A DNA stretch of 62,308 bases from CAYQJS01 sp964417895 (GTDB lineage Bacteria; Chloroflexota; UBA6077; SHYK01), in the NCBI GenBank assembly GCA_964417895.1, contig CAYQJS010000035.1:1-62308 (forward strand), in the 5' to 3' direction. Shown one piece after another: positions 50,324 to 58,620 of this stretch (position 1 is the first letter of the stretch; each line of letters begins with the position of its first letter). Made by a program: the position numbers and the translations under genes. Under the pieces are notes generated by a model, which saw only the letters and a list, made by a program, of their open reading frames with translations, was not told the DNA's origin and did not search any database.

Positions 50324-51286
50324 TCACGCCGCCAGCACCGCCCGAACTACCGCCTCGAGGCGGGCTTCGGTCGGGGCCACCGCCTCCCACTGGGTTGGGC
50401 TCGGCGGGGCAGGAACGTCGGGGATCGCCACGCGGCGCGGCGGCGCCTTTAGTGCGCTCAGCGCCCCCTCAGCCGCGCACGCGACGATCTCCGATGCCAC
50501 CCCACACGTTAGCTGGCCCTCGTCGGCCGCGACCAGCCGGCCCGTCCGGCGGACGCTCGCCAGGATACCTTCCCGGTCCAGTGGCGAGAGGACTTGCGGA
50601 TCGATCACCTCGACGCGGATGCCTTCCCCCGCCAGCCGGTCCGCTACGTTGAGCGCGCGTGGCACCATCGCGCCGACAGCAACTACCGTGATATCCGTGC
50701 CGGAGCGCAGCACCCGAGCCCGCACCGGCCGCACACCATTCCCCGTGGGCACCTCGCCCACCTCAGCCCAGAGGGGCCGGGGCTCGACGTAGACCACTGG
50801 GTCATCGCTCGCCGCGGCGGTGCGCATCAGCTCGTAGGCGGCGGCCGGCGTGCCGGGCACCACCACGACGAGGCCCGGCGCGTTACACAGCATGGCATGC
50901 CCAGCCTGGGCGTGCTGGGCAGCCCAGCCCGGGCGCAGCCCGATGTTCAGGTGGAAGGTCACCGGCACGGACAGCTGGCCGCCGGACATGTAGCGGATCA
51001 GCGCCGCCTCATTGAGCACCGGCTCCCAGGCGTCGTACATGAAGCTGAGGTTGGAGAAGCTGACGATAGGCCGGAGCCCCATCAGGGCGGCCCCCACCGC
51101 CGCCCCGCCGAAGGACTCCTCCGAGATCGGCGTCCCGCGCACCCGCTTCGGTCCAAAGGCTCTGGCGAAGCCGCCCTCCGGCTGGCCGGGCCCTCCCAGG
51201 TCGCCGATCAGGACTGCACGCTCGTCGGTGGCGAGCACTTCGGCGACGGCGCGGTTGCGCGCCTCGATGAAGCTCATCTCGGCCAC
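50324..51286 (-). CDS. 2-oxoacid (or acetoin) dehydrogenase E1 beta subunit
   Basis: E1 beta of a thiamine-diphosphate dehydrogenase, 320 residues, the partner of the E1 alpha gene just upstream. MSFIEARNRAVAEVLATDE, FGGAAVGAALMGLRPIVSF, WAAQHAQ and VIDPQVLSPLDREGI are family landmarks. It overlaps the alpha gene by 13 bp. No E2 or E3 gene is present, and the homologous pair at 60121-62078 is organised the same way. Substrate unknown. Confidence 0.9.
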   Translation of the reverse strand: MAEMSFIEARNRAVAEVLATDERAVLIGDLGGPGQPEGGFARAFGPKRVRGTPISEESFGGAAVGAALMGLRPIVSFSNLSFMYDAWEPVLNEAALIRYMSGGQLSVPVTFHLNIGLRPGWAAQHAQAGHAMLCNAPGLVVVVPGTPAAAYELMRTAAASDDPVVYVEPRPLWAEVGEVPTGNGVRPVRARVLRSGTDITVVAVGAMVPRALNVADRLAGEGIRVEVIDPQVLSPLDREGILASVRRTGRLVAADEGQLTCGVASEIVACAAEGALSALKAPPRRVAIPDVPAPPSPTQWEAVAPTEARLEAVVRAVLAA

Positions 51287-52305
51287 AGGTTGCCCTCCGC
51301 CAGGACATGTGAGAACGCATCCTCGGACGCGGGAAAGGGCGCCGCCCGTGCCGCCGAGACGGCCGCGGCGATGCGTCGCTGCACATCGCTGTCGAGCGCC
51401 AGGAGCTCTTCCTGGGTCGCGGCCTCCTCACGGACTACGACGCCCGCCATCCGCAGCACGGGATCCGCTCGGTGCCAGGCGTCCAGCGGGTCGTCCCCCG
51501 GCCGAGCCCACGCCAGCCGCAGGTCGGTGCGGCCGATGTGCTCGAGTGTGGGATGCTCGCCGTGAGCGCGGCCCGGCAGCGCGGGCGTGCGCGCCTCGAG
51601 GAATGCCGGCTTCCGGTCGGTCCTCACCCGGGCCACCAACTCCTCAGCCACCGCGTACACCGCCTCGGGATCCGTGCCGTCCACCGCTCGGGCGGTGACA
51701 CGATAGGCGCTGGCGAGATCGGTGATCTGCTCGAGGGCCGTGCCGTAACGCCGCGACTCGTAGGGCACAGCGTTGTTGTTTTCGCAGACGTAGAGTACGG
51801 GCAGCTCCCAGAGGGCGGCCAGGTTGAGCGCCTCGGCCACGACTCCCTCGTTGGTCGACCGCTCGCCCAGGAACGCGACCGCGATGAAATCGTCGCCCAG
51901 CACCTGGGCGGCCAGGGCCGCTCCAGTTGCGAGCATCGTGCTCCCGCCGACGATCGACGTCGCCACGGCGCGGTGGTCCTTCGACATGACGTGTTGCGTG
52001 CCCCCTTTGCCCCGGCTCGCCCCCGTCGCCTTCACCAGCAGCTCGGCCAGTACTTCGTCGGGTGATAGCCCACGAGCGACCATGTGGCCGTGGTTTCGAT
52101 GCGTGCTGAAGATGGGGTCGCGCGGGCCCAGCAGAGAGCAGACGCAGGCGCCGGTGGCCTCCTGGCCGATGTATACGTGGTAGGTCCCCGCCACCTCGGG
52201 CGCCCCGATGTCGCAGACGGCTTCCTCCAGCCGCCGCATCAGCAGCATGCTCTCCAGGAGGGGTAAGAGCCGCTCGCGGGGGAGGCTCACCGCGTCCAAT
52301 GCCAT
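51274..52305 (-). CDS. 2-oxoacid (or acetoin) dehydrogenase E1 alpha subunit
   Basis: E1 alpha, 343 residues, binding thiamine diphosphate. The TPP motif runs AFLGERSTNEGVVAEALNLA to CENNN (about 145-178), with GER at 147-149 where GDG is usual; the metal-site Asp is thus Glu. Other marks are GQEATGA, THRNHGHMVARG and GGTQHVMS. It starts 19 bp inside the upstream SBP gene end. The changed residue may alter cofactor binding. Confidence 0.88.
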   Translation of the reverse strand: MALDAVSLPRERLLPLLESMLLMRRLEEAVCDIGAPEVAGTYHVYIGQEATGACVCSLLGPRDPIFSTHRNHGHMVARGLSPDEVLAELLVKATGASRGKGGTQHVMSKDHRAVATSIVGGSTMLATGAALAAQVLGDDFIAVAFLGERSTNEGVVAEALNLAALWELPVLYVCENNNAVPYESRRYGTALEQITDLASAYRVTARAVDGTDPEAVYAVAEELVARVRTDRKPAFLEARTPALPGRAHGEHPTLEHIGRTDLRLAWARPGDDPLDAWHRADPVLRMAGVVVREEAATQEELLALDSDVQRRIAAAVSAARAAPFPASEDAFSHVLAEGNLWPR

Positions 52306-54011
52306 TCGTGGATGTTCCAGGTCGCGGAGTCGCTGGAGACCGTGATCTGGGGCCCGCCCAGGTTGGCGACGTGGGCGAAGAACTCCAGGTTGTAGTAGAG
52401 GGGGAGAATCGGCGCCTCTTCGCTCACCAGCTTCATCATCTGGGCCAGGTGCTGGTGGCGCTCCGGGCGCTCCAGCGTCGTCTCGTAAGCCAGGATCAGG
52501 CGCTCCATCTCAGGGTGCGTGAATCCGCTGTAATTGGACCCCCGGCCCCGCGTTTCCGGTCGTGCGATCTCGGAGGCCCTGAGTCGGTCGAGGGGCGGCA
52601 GAAACGCGCGGTTGTGGCTGCCGATGAGCACGCTCTGGAAGTGCGCGAACACCCAGGGCTCCGTGACCTGCGGCCGCGGGATGACGCGGATACTGGCGTC
52701 GATCCCGACGCGCCGCAGCCCGTCGACGATGATCTGCACTTCCGTATCGTTGCGCGCGCCCTGGGCCACGGCGATCTCCGGGTTGAAGCGCCCCTCGCTC
52801 GGGCTGGCGTAGAAGCCATCGGCGCCCCTGGCGAAGCCAGCCTCATTCAGCAGCTGCTCCGCCCGTCGAGGGTCATAGGGGTACCTGGTGAGGCCCCGGT
52901 CCACCGTCGGGAAGTACTCCACTGTGGGCAGAACGAGCGTGTCGGCAACGGCCCCGAGGCCCTCGGTGATTCCGTCGACCAGCGATTGCCGGTCGGTGGA
53001 ATACGCCAGCGCGCGGCGGACTCGCACGTCGAGGAGCGCTCGAGGCGTGGCGATGTCCGGGCGCATCTGGACGTTGGCGTGGCGGACGCCGACCGGGTTG
53101 CGCAGCACGACACCCCGCGGCGACCACCGTTGGTCGAGAATGATGGCCTGCTGCAAATCGAAGGAGTTGTCTAACGCGACGTGCGCCTCGTCGGCCAGGA
53201 GGTTGGCGAGCACCGTGTTGGGATCGGTGTGGTAAACGAACCGGATGGCGCTAGCTTTCGGGAGGCCCAGCGCGTGGCCCTCGAAGGCCGCGCCCTCGAG
53301 GAACGTGCCGGCCTCAAACCGGGTGAGGCGAAACGGCCCCAGGCCCACGTAGTCCCCGAGCCAGTATCCGTGGGCGACGAATGCATCCGATGACGTCGCG
53401 ATCGAGGCGAACCCGCTCTCCAGGATGTGGCGAGGGAGCGGCGGGAAGTCCGCGGCCTGGAGGCCGCCGGCGTCGGCGTAGGTCTGCCTCCAGCGGAAGA
53501 CGACCGTCCGGTCATCCGGCGCGAGGACTTCCTCCATCAGGTTGAGCGGTGGCGAGGCGCCCTGGCCCAGCTCGGGCGTCGCGTAGACGCGCCAGGCGAA
53601 GACGAAGTCGGCGGCGGAGAGCGGTGCGCCGTCGTGCCAGGTCAGGTTGGGGCGCAGCCGGTAGGACGTCTCCATCCGCCCGTCAGCGAGGATCCGCCAG
53701 GTATCGGTGTTTACAGCCGGGAGCGCCTCCGCCAGATAGGGCCGCGGTGACTCGCGATCGTCGTTCAGCACGAGTCCGGCGTTAAACGCGCGCAGCGTAG
53801 CCCGCGGGTTGCCCGCGCCGCTGACGTTGCGCACCGGCTTGGCCGCCAGGTTTTCCGGCGATCGGCCGCCGACCACGACGAGCGTGCGGCTCGGGCGGAT
53901 GCTTCCTGGGCCCTCCTCGGCGGCTGGCGCAGCTCCGGGCGCCACCGTGGGCGCGCACGCCACGACCGCCACGGCCAGTGTCATCAGCAGGATCCATCGG
54001 GTGGCCTTCAT
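52287..54011 (-). CDS. SBP_bac_5 substrate-binding lipoprotein
   Basis: Family-5 solute-binding protein of 574 residues from the ATG at 54011, with GGAGG before it. The signal MKATRWILLMTLAVAVVAC has the lipobox AVVAC (Cys19). The motif LTWHDGAPLSAADFVF is present. Most like the SBPs at 3 and 4274. It overlaps the E1 alpha gene by 19 bp, a translational coupling that ties it to the E1 pair. Still no permease or ATPase of its own kind. Confidence 0.9.
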   Translation of the reverse strand: MKATRWILLMTLAVAVVACAPTVAPGAAPAAEEGPGSIRPSRTLVVVGGRSPENLAAKPVRNVSGAGNPRATLRAFNAGLVLNDDRESPRPYLAEALPAVNTDTWRILADGRMETSYRLRPNLTWHDGAPLSAADFVFAWRVYATPELGQGASPPLNLMEEVLAPDDRTVVFRWRQTYADAGGLQAADFPPLPRHILESGFASIATSSDAFVAHGYWLGDYVGLGPFRLTRFEAGTFLEGAAFEGHALGLPKASAIRFVYHTDPNTVLANLLADEAHVALDNSFDLQQAIILDQRWSPRGVVLRNPVGVRHANVQMRPDIATPRALLDVRVRRALAYSTDRQSLVDGITEGLGAVADTLVLPTVEYFPTVDRGLTRYPYDPRRAEQLLNEAGFARGADGFYASPSEGRFNPEIAVAQGARNDTEVQIIVDGLRRVGIDASIRVIPRPQVTEPWVFAHFQSVLIGSHNRAFLPPLDRLRASEIARPETRGRGSNYSGFTHPEMERLILAYETTLERPERHQHLAQMMKLVSEEAPILPLYYNLEFFAHVANLGGPQITVSSDSATWNIHEWHWTR

Positions 54012-54111
54012 ATGGTCGCCTCCACTCCTAGGGCGTGGCATAACCCCGACCCCGAACGGTCAGCGCAGGGATTTGTCCGCCGTTCCTAGTAGCAAGATCG
54101 CAGAAGCTCGT

Positions 54112-54350
54112 GGCCCTCCCCCCTCTCCCTAACCCTCCCCCGCCAGGGGGGAGGGAACAAGCGTGAAACTCCCTCCCTAACCCTCCCCCGCCAGGGGGGA
54201 GGGAACAAGCGTGAAACTCCCTCCCCCTCGACGGGGGAGGGTGGGGGAGAGGGTGAAGTGCCCGGGTCACGAATCTTACGCTACGCCGTACAAATAACAC
54301 GATCGACGAAGCTCGTGCCCCCCCCCATCCCTCCCCCGAAACGGGGGGGA
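54112..54350. repeat. Family A repeats with a 48-bp direct repeat
   Basis: A unit with CCCTAACCCTCCCCCGCCAG and GAACAAGCGTGAAACTCC repeats with a 48-bp period (54127, 54175), followed by two further palindromes. They fill the gap between the SBP and the nitrile-hydratase-like genes. Confidence 0.85.
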
Positions 54351-54352
54351 TT

Positions 54353-55024
54353 CTATGCCCGCGCTTCGGCCATCTCCACGCGGGGCGTCGCCACCCCGAT
54401 CATGCTGTCGCGCGTCACCAGACGCGCCAGGTTCTCCTCGCTCCATCCGTCGGTGCCCGCTGGGCGTTGCGGCAGTACGAGGTAGCGGACGTCGGCCGTG
54501 CTGTCGTGGACGCGCACCTCGACGTTGTCGCCCACTTCGAGGCCGAACTCGGCCATCACGGCGCGCGGCTCGACGACCGCGCGCGAGCGATAGTTGAAGC
54601 TCTTGTACCAGTCGGGGGGCCGGCCGAGGATCTGCCGTGGGTAGCAGGAGCACAGCGTGCAGACCACCAGATGGTGGACCTCATCGCTATTCTCGACAAC
54701 CACCACCTCGGTCACACTCGAGGCGTCGATCCCCAGCTCAGCGGCTGCCGCCTTGGGGTCGACCAGCAGCCGTGCTCTGTAGGCCCGGTCGACCCAGGCC
54801 CGTGCAACGATGCGAGCGCCATCGGCGGGCGAGCGCGACTCGATATTGTCCACGCTGCGCTGGATATCTTCGCGCGTGAGCACGCCCTTCTCGATGAGGA
54901 GCGCTTCGATGGCGCGGATGCGTTGCGCGTAGGGCGGCTGCCCGTCGGGCTGCACCCCGGGGTGCACATGCTGATGGTCGCCATCTCCGTCGTCGTGGTG
55001 GTGGTCAGCCAAGGATTCACTCAT
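54353..55024 (-). CDS. Cobalt-type nitrile hydratase alpha / thiocyanate hydrolase gamma-like subunit
   Basis: A 223-residue subunit carrying the metal claw VCTLCSCYP (Cys122, Cys125, Ser126, Cys127). The Thr in the loop is typical of cobalt enzymes. It has the family tail (LVLPQRPAGTDGWSEENLARLVTRDSMIGV). The N-terminus is His/Asp-rich (DHHHDDGDGDHQHVH), which may help metal delivery. The ATG overlaps the preceding small subunit by 4 bp. Such enzymes hydrate nitriles to amides or hydrolyse thiocyanate; the split beta subunit favours the second or a related type. Confidence 0.9.
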   Translation of the reverse strand: MSESLADHHHDDGDGDHQHVHPGVQPDGQPPYAQRIRAIEALLIEKGVLTREDIQRSVDNIESRSPADGARIVARAWVDRAYRARLLVDPKAAAAELGIDASSVTEVVVVENSDEVHHLVVCTLCSCYPRQILGRPPDWYKSFNYRSRAVVEPRAVMAEFGLEVGDNVEVRVHDSTADVRYLVLPQRPAGTDGWSEENLARLVTRDSMIGVATPRVEMAEARA

Positions 55025-55320
55025 GGTTCCCTCCCAGCAGGTTCCAGCCAGTGCTCGAAGATGTCCACCGTCAACGTGTCGCCCCGCGGCCCTCGATAGC
55101 TGTCCCCCCAGAGGTCACGCTGGTCAAAGGCCACGAGATAGAGCGGCCGCTTGGGGAGGCCGTCCAAGCCATACGCGAGCGACTCCGGGTTGCGAAACTC
55201 GCCGTGGACCGCCTCGATCGACCCGGTCTTGCCTCGCACGTAGCCGGGCGTGCGGATGTGGCCTCGCTGCCCATTGGCGCGGACGCGGACACGGTCCCCT
55301 CGCTGAAATCGCGCGGTCAC
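55021..55320 (-). CDS. Nitrile hydratase beta C-terminal-half subunit (ScnA-like)
   Basis: A 99-residue SH3-like domain homologous to the C-terminal half of nitrile hydratase beta: FQRGDRVRVRANGQRGHIRT, YVRGKTGSIEAVHGEF and VDIFEHWLEPA. In thiocyanate hydrolase this half is a separate subunit. It overlaps the N-half gene and the alpha gene by 4 bp each. Slightly shorter than a typical separate subunit. Confidence 0.88.
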   Translation of the reverse strand: MTARFQRGDRVRVRANGQRGHIRTPGYVRGKTGSIEAVHGEFRNPESLAYGLDGLPKRPLYLVAFDQRDLWGDSYRGPRGDTLTVDIFEHWLEPAGREP

Positions 55321-55637
55321 CCCGCGCCCCAGCGCTGGTTGAGCTCGGCGACCTTCGCGTCGATCTCCTCGCGGGTCAGGATGCCTTTCTCGATAAGGAT
55401 GATCTCAGCGCCGGCGATCCAGCGCTCGTAGTACTTGAGGGATTCGTAGACGTCCGGCGGCAGGCTCTCCATGGCGCGGCGCGACTCGTCGGTGCAGCGA
55501 ATGCCCTTCTCCGAGAGCGCGCCGCTGATGCCCTCCGCCAGGTGCTCCCAGTCCGCGAGCTGATGCTCGGTCTGGTCGATAGGGCCGGCGTCAGGCCTTC
55601 CCCCGCGGTCGTGAACGGCTCGCACTTCGTCGTCCAT
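55317..55637 (-). CDS. Nitrile hydratase beta N-terminal-half subunit (ScnB-like)
   Basis: A 106-residue protein from the ATG at 55637 matching the N-terminal half of nitrile hydratase beta: VHDRGG near the start, then DWEHLAEG, and a helical region with YYERWIAGAEIILIEKGILT. The upstream 19 residues are not conserved, so the start is set here. Gene order N-half, C-half, alpha equals scnB-scnA-scnC of thiocyanate hydrolase. Confidence 0.82.
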   Translation of the reverse strand: MDDEVRAVHDRGGRPDAGPIDQTEHQLADWEHLAEGISGALSEKGIRCTDESRRAMESLPPDVYESLKYYERWIAGAEIILIEKGILTREEIDAKVAELNQRWGAG

Positions 55638-55750
55638 GGCGGGAGCATGGCACGGCCGAAGGAGAAGTGTCAAGGCCGAAGGAAGAAGTGTCAAGGCCGG
55701 CAGCGACGAAACGAAAGCGTCACACTCTGCCTCGGATGGGCCAGCAATCT

Positions 55751-56122
55751 CTACGGCTTCGGGAGGAAGACTACGCGATTGCGCCAGTCCATCTCACCCA
55801 GATCTGAAACGAGGCGCTCGATCGCGCGCGCAAGCGTGGCTATCGCCTGCGATTCAATTGTCCTGAAGCTGATCAAGACGACACCCGCATGAGCAGTCTC
55901 GCTCTCGGCGAGACGCCCCAGCAACGGTGGGATGGTGTGCACGTCATAGGTGATCAGCGTCAAACCATCTGCCTCGGCCACAGCCAGTATTTCTTCGTCA
56001 GGCCGGTGCAAATAGCTCCCGCCATGCCATTCCTGCATCGACACGGCGTCGATCCCGCGCTGACGTAAGATCCCAGCCAGCGTGGGGTCCATCTGCTCGT
56101 CGAGCAGGAAACGGACGGCCAT
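55751..56122 (-). CDS. DUF5615 PIN-like toxin
   Basis: A 123-residue PIN-like protein of the DUF5615 group: MAVRFLLDEQMDP, the acidic RPDEEILAVAEADGLTLITYD region and a C-terminal VVFLPKP strand. It follows directly (0-bp gap) the DUF433 antitoxin gene on the same strand. A role as a nuclease toxin is by family precedent. Confidence 0.82.
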   Translation of the reverse strand: MAVRFLLDEQMDPTLAGILRQRGIDAVSMQEWHGGSYLHRPDEEILAVAEADGLTLITYDVHTIPPLLGRLAESETAHAGVVLISFRTIESQAIATLARAIERLVSDLGEMDWRNRVVFLPKP

Positions 56123-56536
56123 CTACACCTTAATCTCCTGAATCCAGGGCACGATCCGCCTGAGGTCTTCGATGGTAGTCGATTGCGCCTCAGCCACAAT
56201 TGGTTCAATTTCATCCGGAAAAGCTCGCGCATACGCCAGCGCCTCTTCCACTAACCATTCGGGCACGTTCACGTGCTCGGCGTATTGTTTTGCGTCCATC
56301 CCCCATTGCCGCGTGAAGTACACGACCTGCCAGACCGTTAGGCGATGGCCCTTTAGGTAGGCCTGCCTCCCAACCGCCGAGCTCCGAAACTCGATGAGCC
56401 GAAAGTCCTCTTCGCGTAGTTTCTCTCGGAGGAGCAGCGAGGCTGTTGCGCCCACCGAGCGGGAGAACTGGCGCGCCAGGCGCTCGATTCTCTTGGCTTC
56501 ATCCTCTTTGAGTCGCAAGCTCACGACGCGTGACAT
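56123..56536 (-). CDS. DUF433 antitoxin with RHH-like N-terminus
   Basis: A 137-residue protein from the ATG at 56536 (AGGAGG before it). The N-terminal MSRVVSLRLKEDEAKRIERLA is ribbon-helix-helix-like. The C-terminal part (LTVWQVVYFTRQWGMDAKQY to PEWLVEEALAYAR) matches DUF433 antitoxins. It is immediately upstream of the DUF5615 gene, the standard pairing. Confidence 0.85.
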   Translation of the reverse strand: MSRVVSLRLKEDEAKRIERLARQFSRSVGATASLLLREKLREEDFRLIEFRSSAVGRQAYLKGHRLTVWQVVYFTRQWGMDAKQYAEHVNVPEWLVEEALAYARAFPDEIEPIVAEAQSTTIEDLRRIVPWIQEIKV

Positions 56537-56638
56537 GCACGGGCCTCCTGTATTTCTCGTATTTATTGTATACATCTGCGACGGGAGCGCTGGTGCCCCA
56601 AGGGCACCGCGCGGTCGAGTGGGGTGACGCCTGGCGAG

Positions 56639-57385
56639 CTATTTCCAGGCCATCAGGCGCCGTTCGGCGCGCTCCAGGATGGCGAAGAGGACGGCGATGA
56701 AGGCCATGATGAGGACCACCGTGGACATCAGCAGCGACGCGTTCTGCGAGCCGGTGGCGAAGTTCATGAGGTAGCCCAGGCCGGCGCTCGAGCCCACGAA
56801 CTCTCCGACGATGGCGCCGGTGAAGGCGAAGCCCACCGCCACGCGCAAGCTGGCGAACACCCAGCTCAGCACCGAGGGGATATAGACGTCGAGGAGCAGG
56901 TCCCGCCAGGAGCCGCCGAGGATGATCAGGCGCTCCACCAGCGCGCGGTCTACCTCGCGAATGCCCGCGTAGACCGCGAAGAAGATGACGACGAAGACCA
57001 GGAAGAACGCGACCGCCACTTTCGACTGGATGCCCAGGCCCAGCCACATGACGAAGATGGGCGCCAGCACGATGCGGGGCACCGCGTTGAGCAGCAGCAA
57101 CACGGGCTCCAGCAAGTCCGCCACCGTCTGGCTGCGGGTGGCGATCCAGGCCAGCGCCGCGCCCACCACGAAGCCGAGGGCCAACCCCCACAGCGCCTCC
57201 TGGAAAGTGACGAGCAAATGCCGCCAGATGGTCCCCCGCCCGAACTGCTGGGCGAGCACGCCGCCGACGGCCGAGGGCGAGCTGAAAAAGAATGGGTCGA
57301 TGATGCCGACACGCGCCGTCACCTCCCACAGTGCGAGCAGCGCGAGGGCAACGGCGGCCCGGATGAGGCCGGTGCGCCCGATCAA
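56639..57385 (-). CDS. ABC transporter permease, SsuC/TauC type
   Basis: A 248-residue inner-membrane permease of the nitrate/sulfonate/taurine family with about six membrane segments. The EAA loop is at GIREVDRALVERLIILGG. The start is a TTG at 57385, 15 bp after the ATPase stop. It forms a complete importer with the genes at 57401 and 58621. Confidence 0.9.
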   Translation of the reverse strand: MIGRTGLIRAAVALALLALWEVTARVGIIDPFFFSSPSAVGGVLAQQFGRGTIWRHLLVTFQEALWGLALGFVVGAALAWIATRSQTVADLLEPVLLLLNAVPRIVLAPIFVMWLGLGIQSKVAVAFFLVFVVIFFAVYAGIREVDRALVERLIILGGSWRDLLLDVYIPSVLSWVFASLRVAVGFAFTGAIVGEFVGSSAGLGYLMNFATGSQNASLLMSTVVLIMAFIAVLFAILERAERRLMAWK

Positions 57386-57400
57386 TGAGGTCCCTCGCGG

Positions 57401-58381
57401 TCAGATCGCATATCGGCCATAGCTGCCGGATACCTCTTCGAACAGCTGCTGCCATAGCTCGCGCGACATCGAGCCGAATACGGGGTGCGCGCGTACCTCG
57501 ACCAGGTGGCGCGGACGCGGGATGTCCACGACCTGATCGGTGCGCACGCGGCTCGATGGCCCCGCGCGCAGCACCACAACCCGGTCGGAGAGGCCGATCG
57601 CCTCGTCCAGGTCGTGGGTTACAAACAGGATGGTACGCTGCCCGTCGACGCAGATATTCATCAGGTCTTCTTCAATAAAGTGGCGGGTCTGTACGTCGAG
57701 ATGGGCGAACGGCTCGTCCATGAGGATGATCTCGGGGTCGTAGCTCAGCGTCTGGGCGATGGCCACGCGCTTGCGCATGCCGCCCGAGAGGCGCGACGGG
57801 TAGTAGTCCTCGAAGCCCCTGAGGCCCACGCGCGCGATCCAGTCCCGCACGCGCTCGCGCACCTCGGCGTCCGGGGTTCTGCGTATGCGCAGGCCCAGCG
57901 CGATGTTGTCGAATACCGAGCGCCAGGGAAGCAGCGCGTCCTGCTGGAACACGAACCCGAGCCTGCGGTCCACGCCTGCCACCGGCTGGCCGTCGATGAG
58001 GACCTCGCCTCCATCTGGCGCCGCCAATCCCGCCACGATGCGCAGGAGCGTCGACTTGCCGCAGCCGCTGGGCCCGACGACGCTCACGAACTCACCGCGG
58101 CGAACCTGGAAGGTCACGCCGCCCAGCGCCTCGTAGGTCTCGCCGCTCGGCGTCGCGAAGCGCTTCTGGACGTCGCGGATGGCGATTTTCGGCGGCCCGC
58201 TAGCGTCCTGAGCCACAAGAGCCTTGGAAACGTCTGAGCTCCCGGGTTCGCCCTCACCCCACCCCTCTCCCGGAGGGGGAGGGGTGGGGGCCGTTCGCCT
58301 CTCCTCCTGGGCCTCCTGGGAGAGGCCGGCGCGGCCTGCAACAGCGGGCGAGCTGGATGAGGGCGCGGCCTCGTTGCTCAA
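57401..58381 (-). CDS. ABC transporter ATPase, SsuB/TauB type
   Basis: A 326-residue ATPase: Walker A GPSGCGKST at 103-111, signature LSGGMRKR at about 198-205, Walker B IILMDEPFAHLD at about 218-229 and VTHDLDEA. The first 65 residues include a family A insertion (TPPPPGEGWGEG), so the true start may be a GTG at 58216 after AAGG. Partner of the permease downstream and the SBP upstream. Confidence 0.92.
   Translation of the reverse strand: MSNEAAPSSSSPAVAGRAGLSQEAQEERRTAPTPPPPGEGWGEGEPGSSDVSKALVAQDASGPPKIAIRDVQKRFATPSGETYEALGGVTFQVRRGEFVSVVGPSGCGKSTLLRIVAGLAAPDGGEVLIDGQPVAGVDRRLGFVFQQDALLPWRSVFDNIALGLRIRRTPDAEVRERVRDWIARVGLRGFEDYYPSRLSGGMRKRVAIAQTLSYDPEIILMDEPFAHLDVQTRHFIEEDLMNICVDGQRTILFVTHDLDEAIGLSDRVVVLRAGPSSRVRTDQVVDIPRPRHLVEVRAHPVFGSMSRELWQQLFEEVSGSYGRYAI
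58247..58292. repeat. Family A repeat in the ATPase gene 5' end
   Basis: CCTCACCCCACCCCTCTCCC and a G-rich arm encode an in-frame segment in the ATPase N-terminus. Confidence 0.75.
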
Positions 58382-58435
58382 CGGGAGCTGCGATCTCCGG
58401 ACGCTAGTGGGGAACTTCGTATGAACATGGACGTT

Positions 58436-58545
58436 ACCCCCTCCCTAACAAGGGGGGAGGGAACCAATTCTCTTCGCCCTCCCCCTCGACGGGGGAGGGA
58501 ACCAATTCCCCCCCCCTCGACGGGGAGGGCTGGGGTGGGAGTGAC
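58436..58545. repeat. Family A repeats between ATPase and SBP genes
   Basis: Three GC-rich palindromic units lie in the 240-bp gap between the two ABC genes. Confidence 0.8.
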
Positions 58546-58620
58546 CGTGATCCCGTTCATAGGAACTGACCCACTAGCGTTCGCCTGTCGCACCTCGCTG
58601 GCGTCGGACACCAGCGCGCG

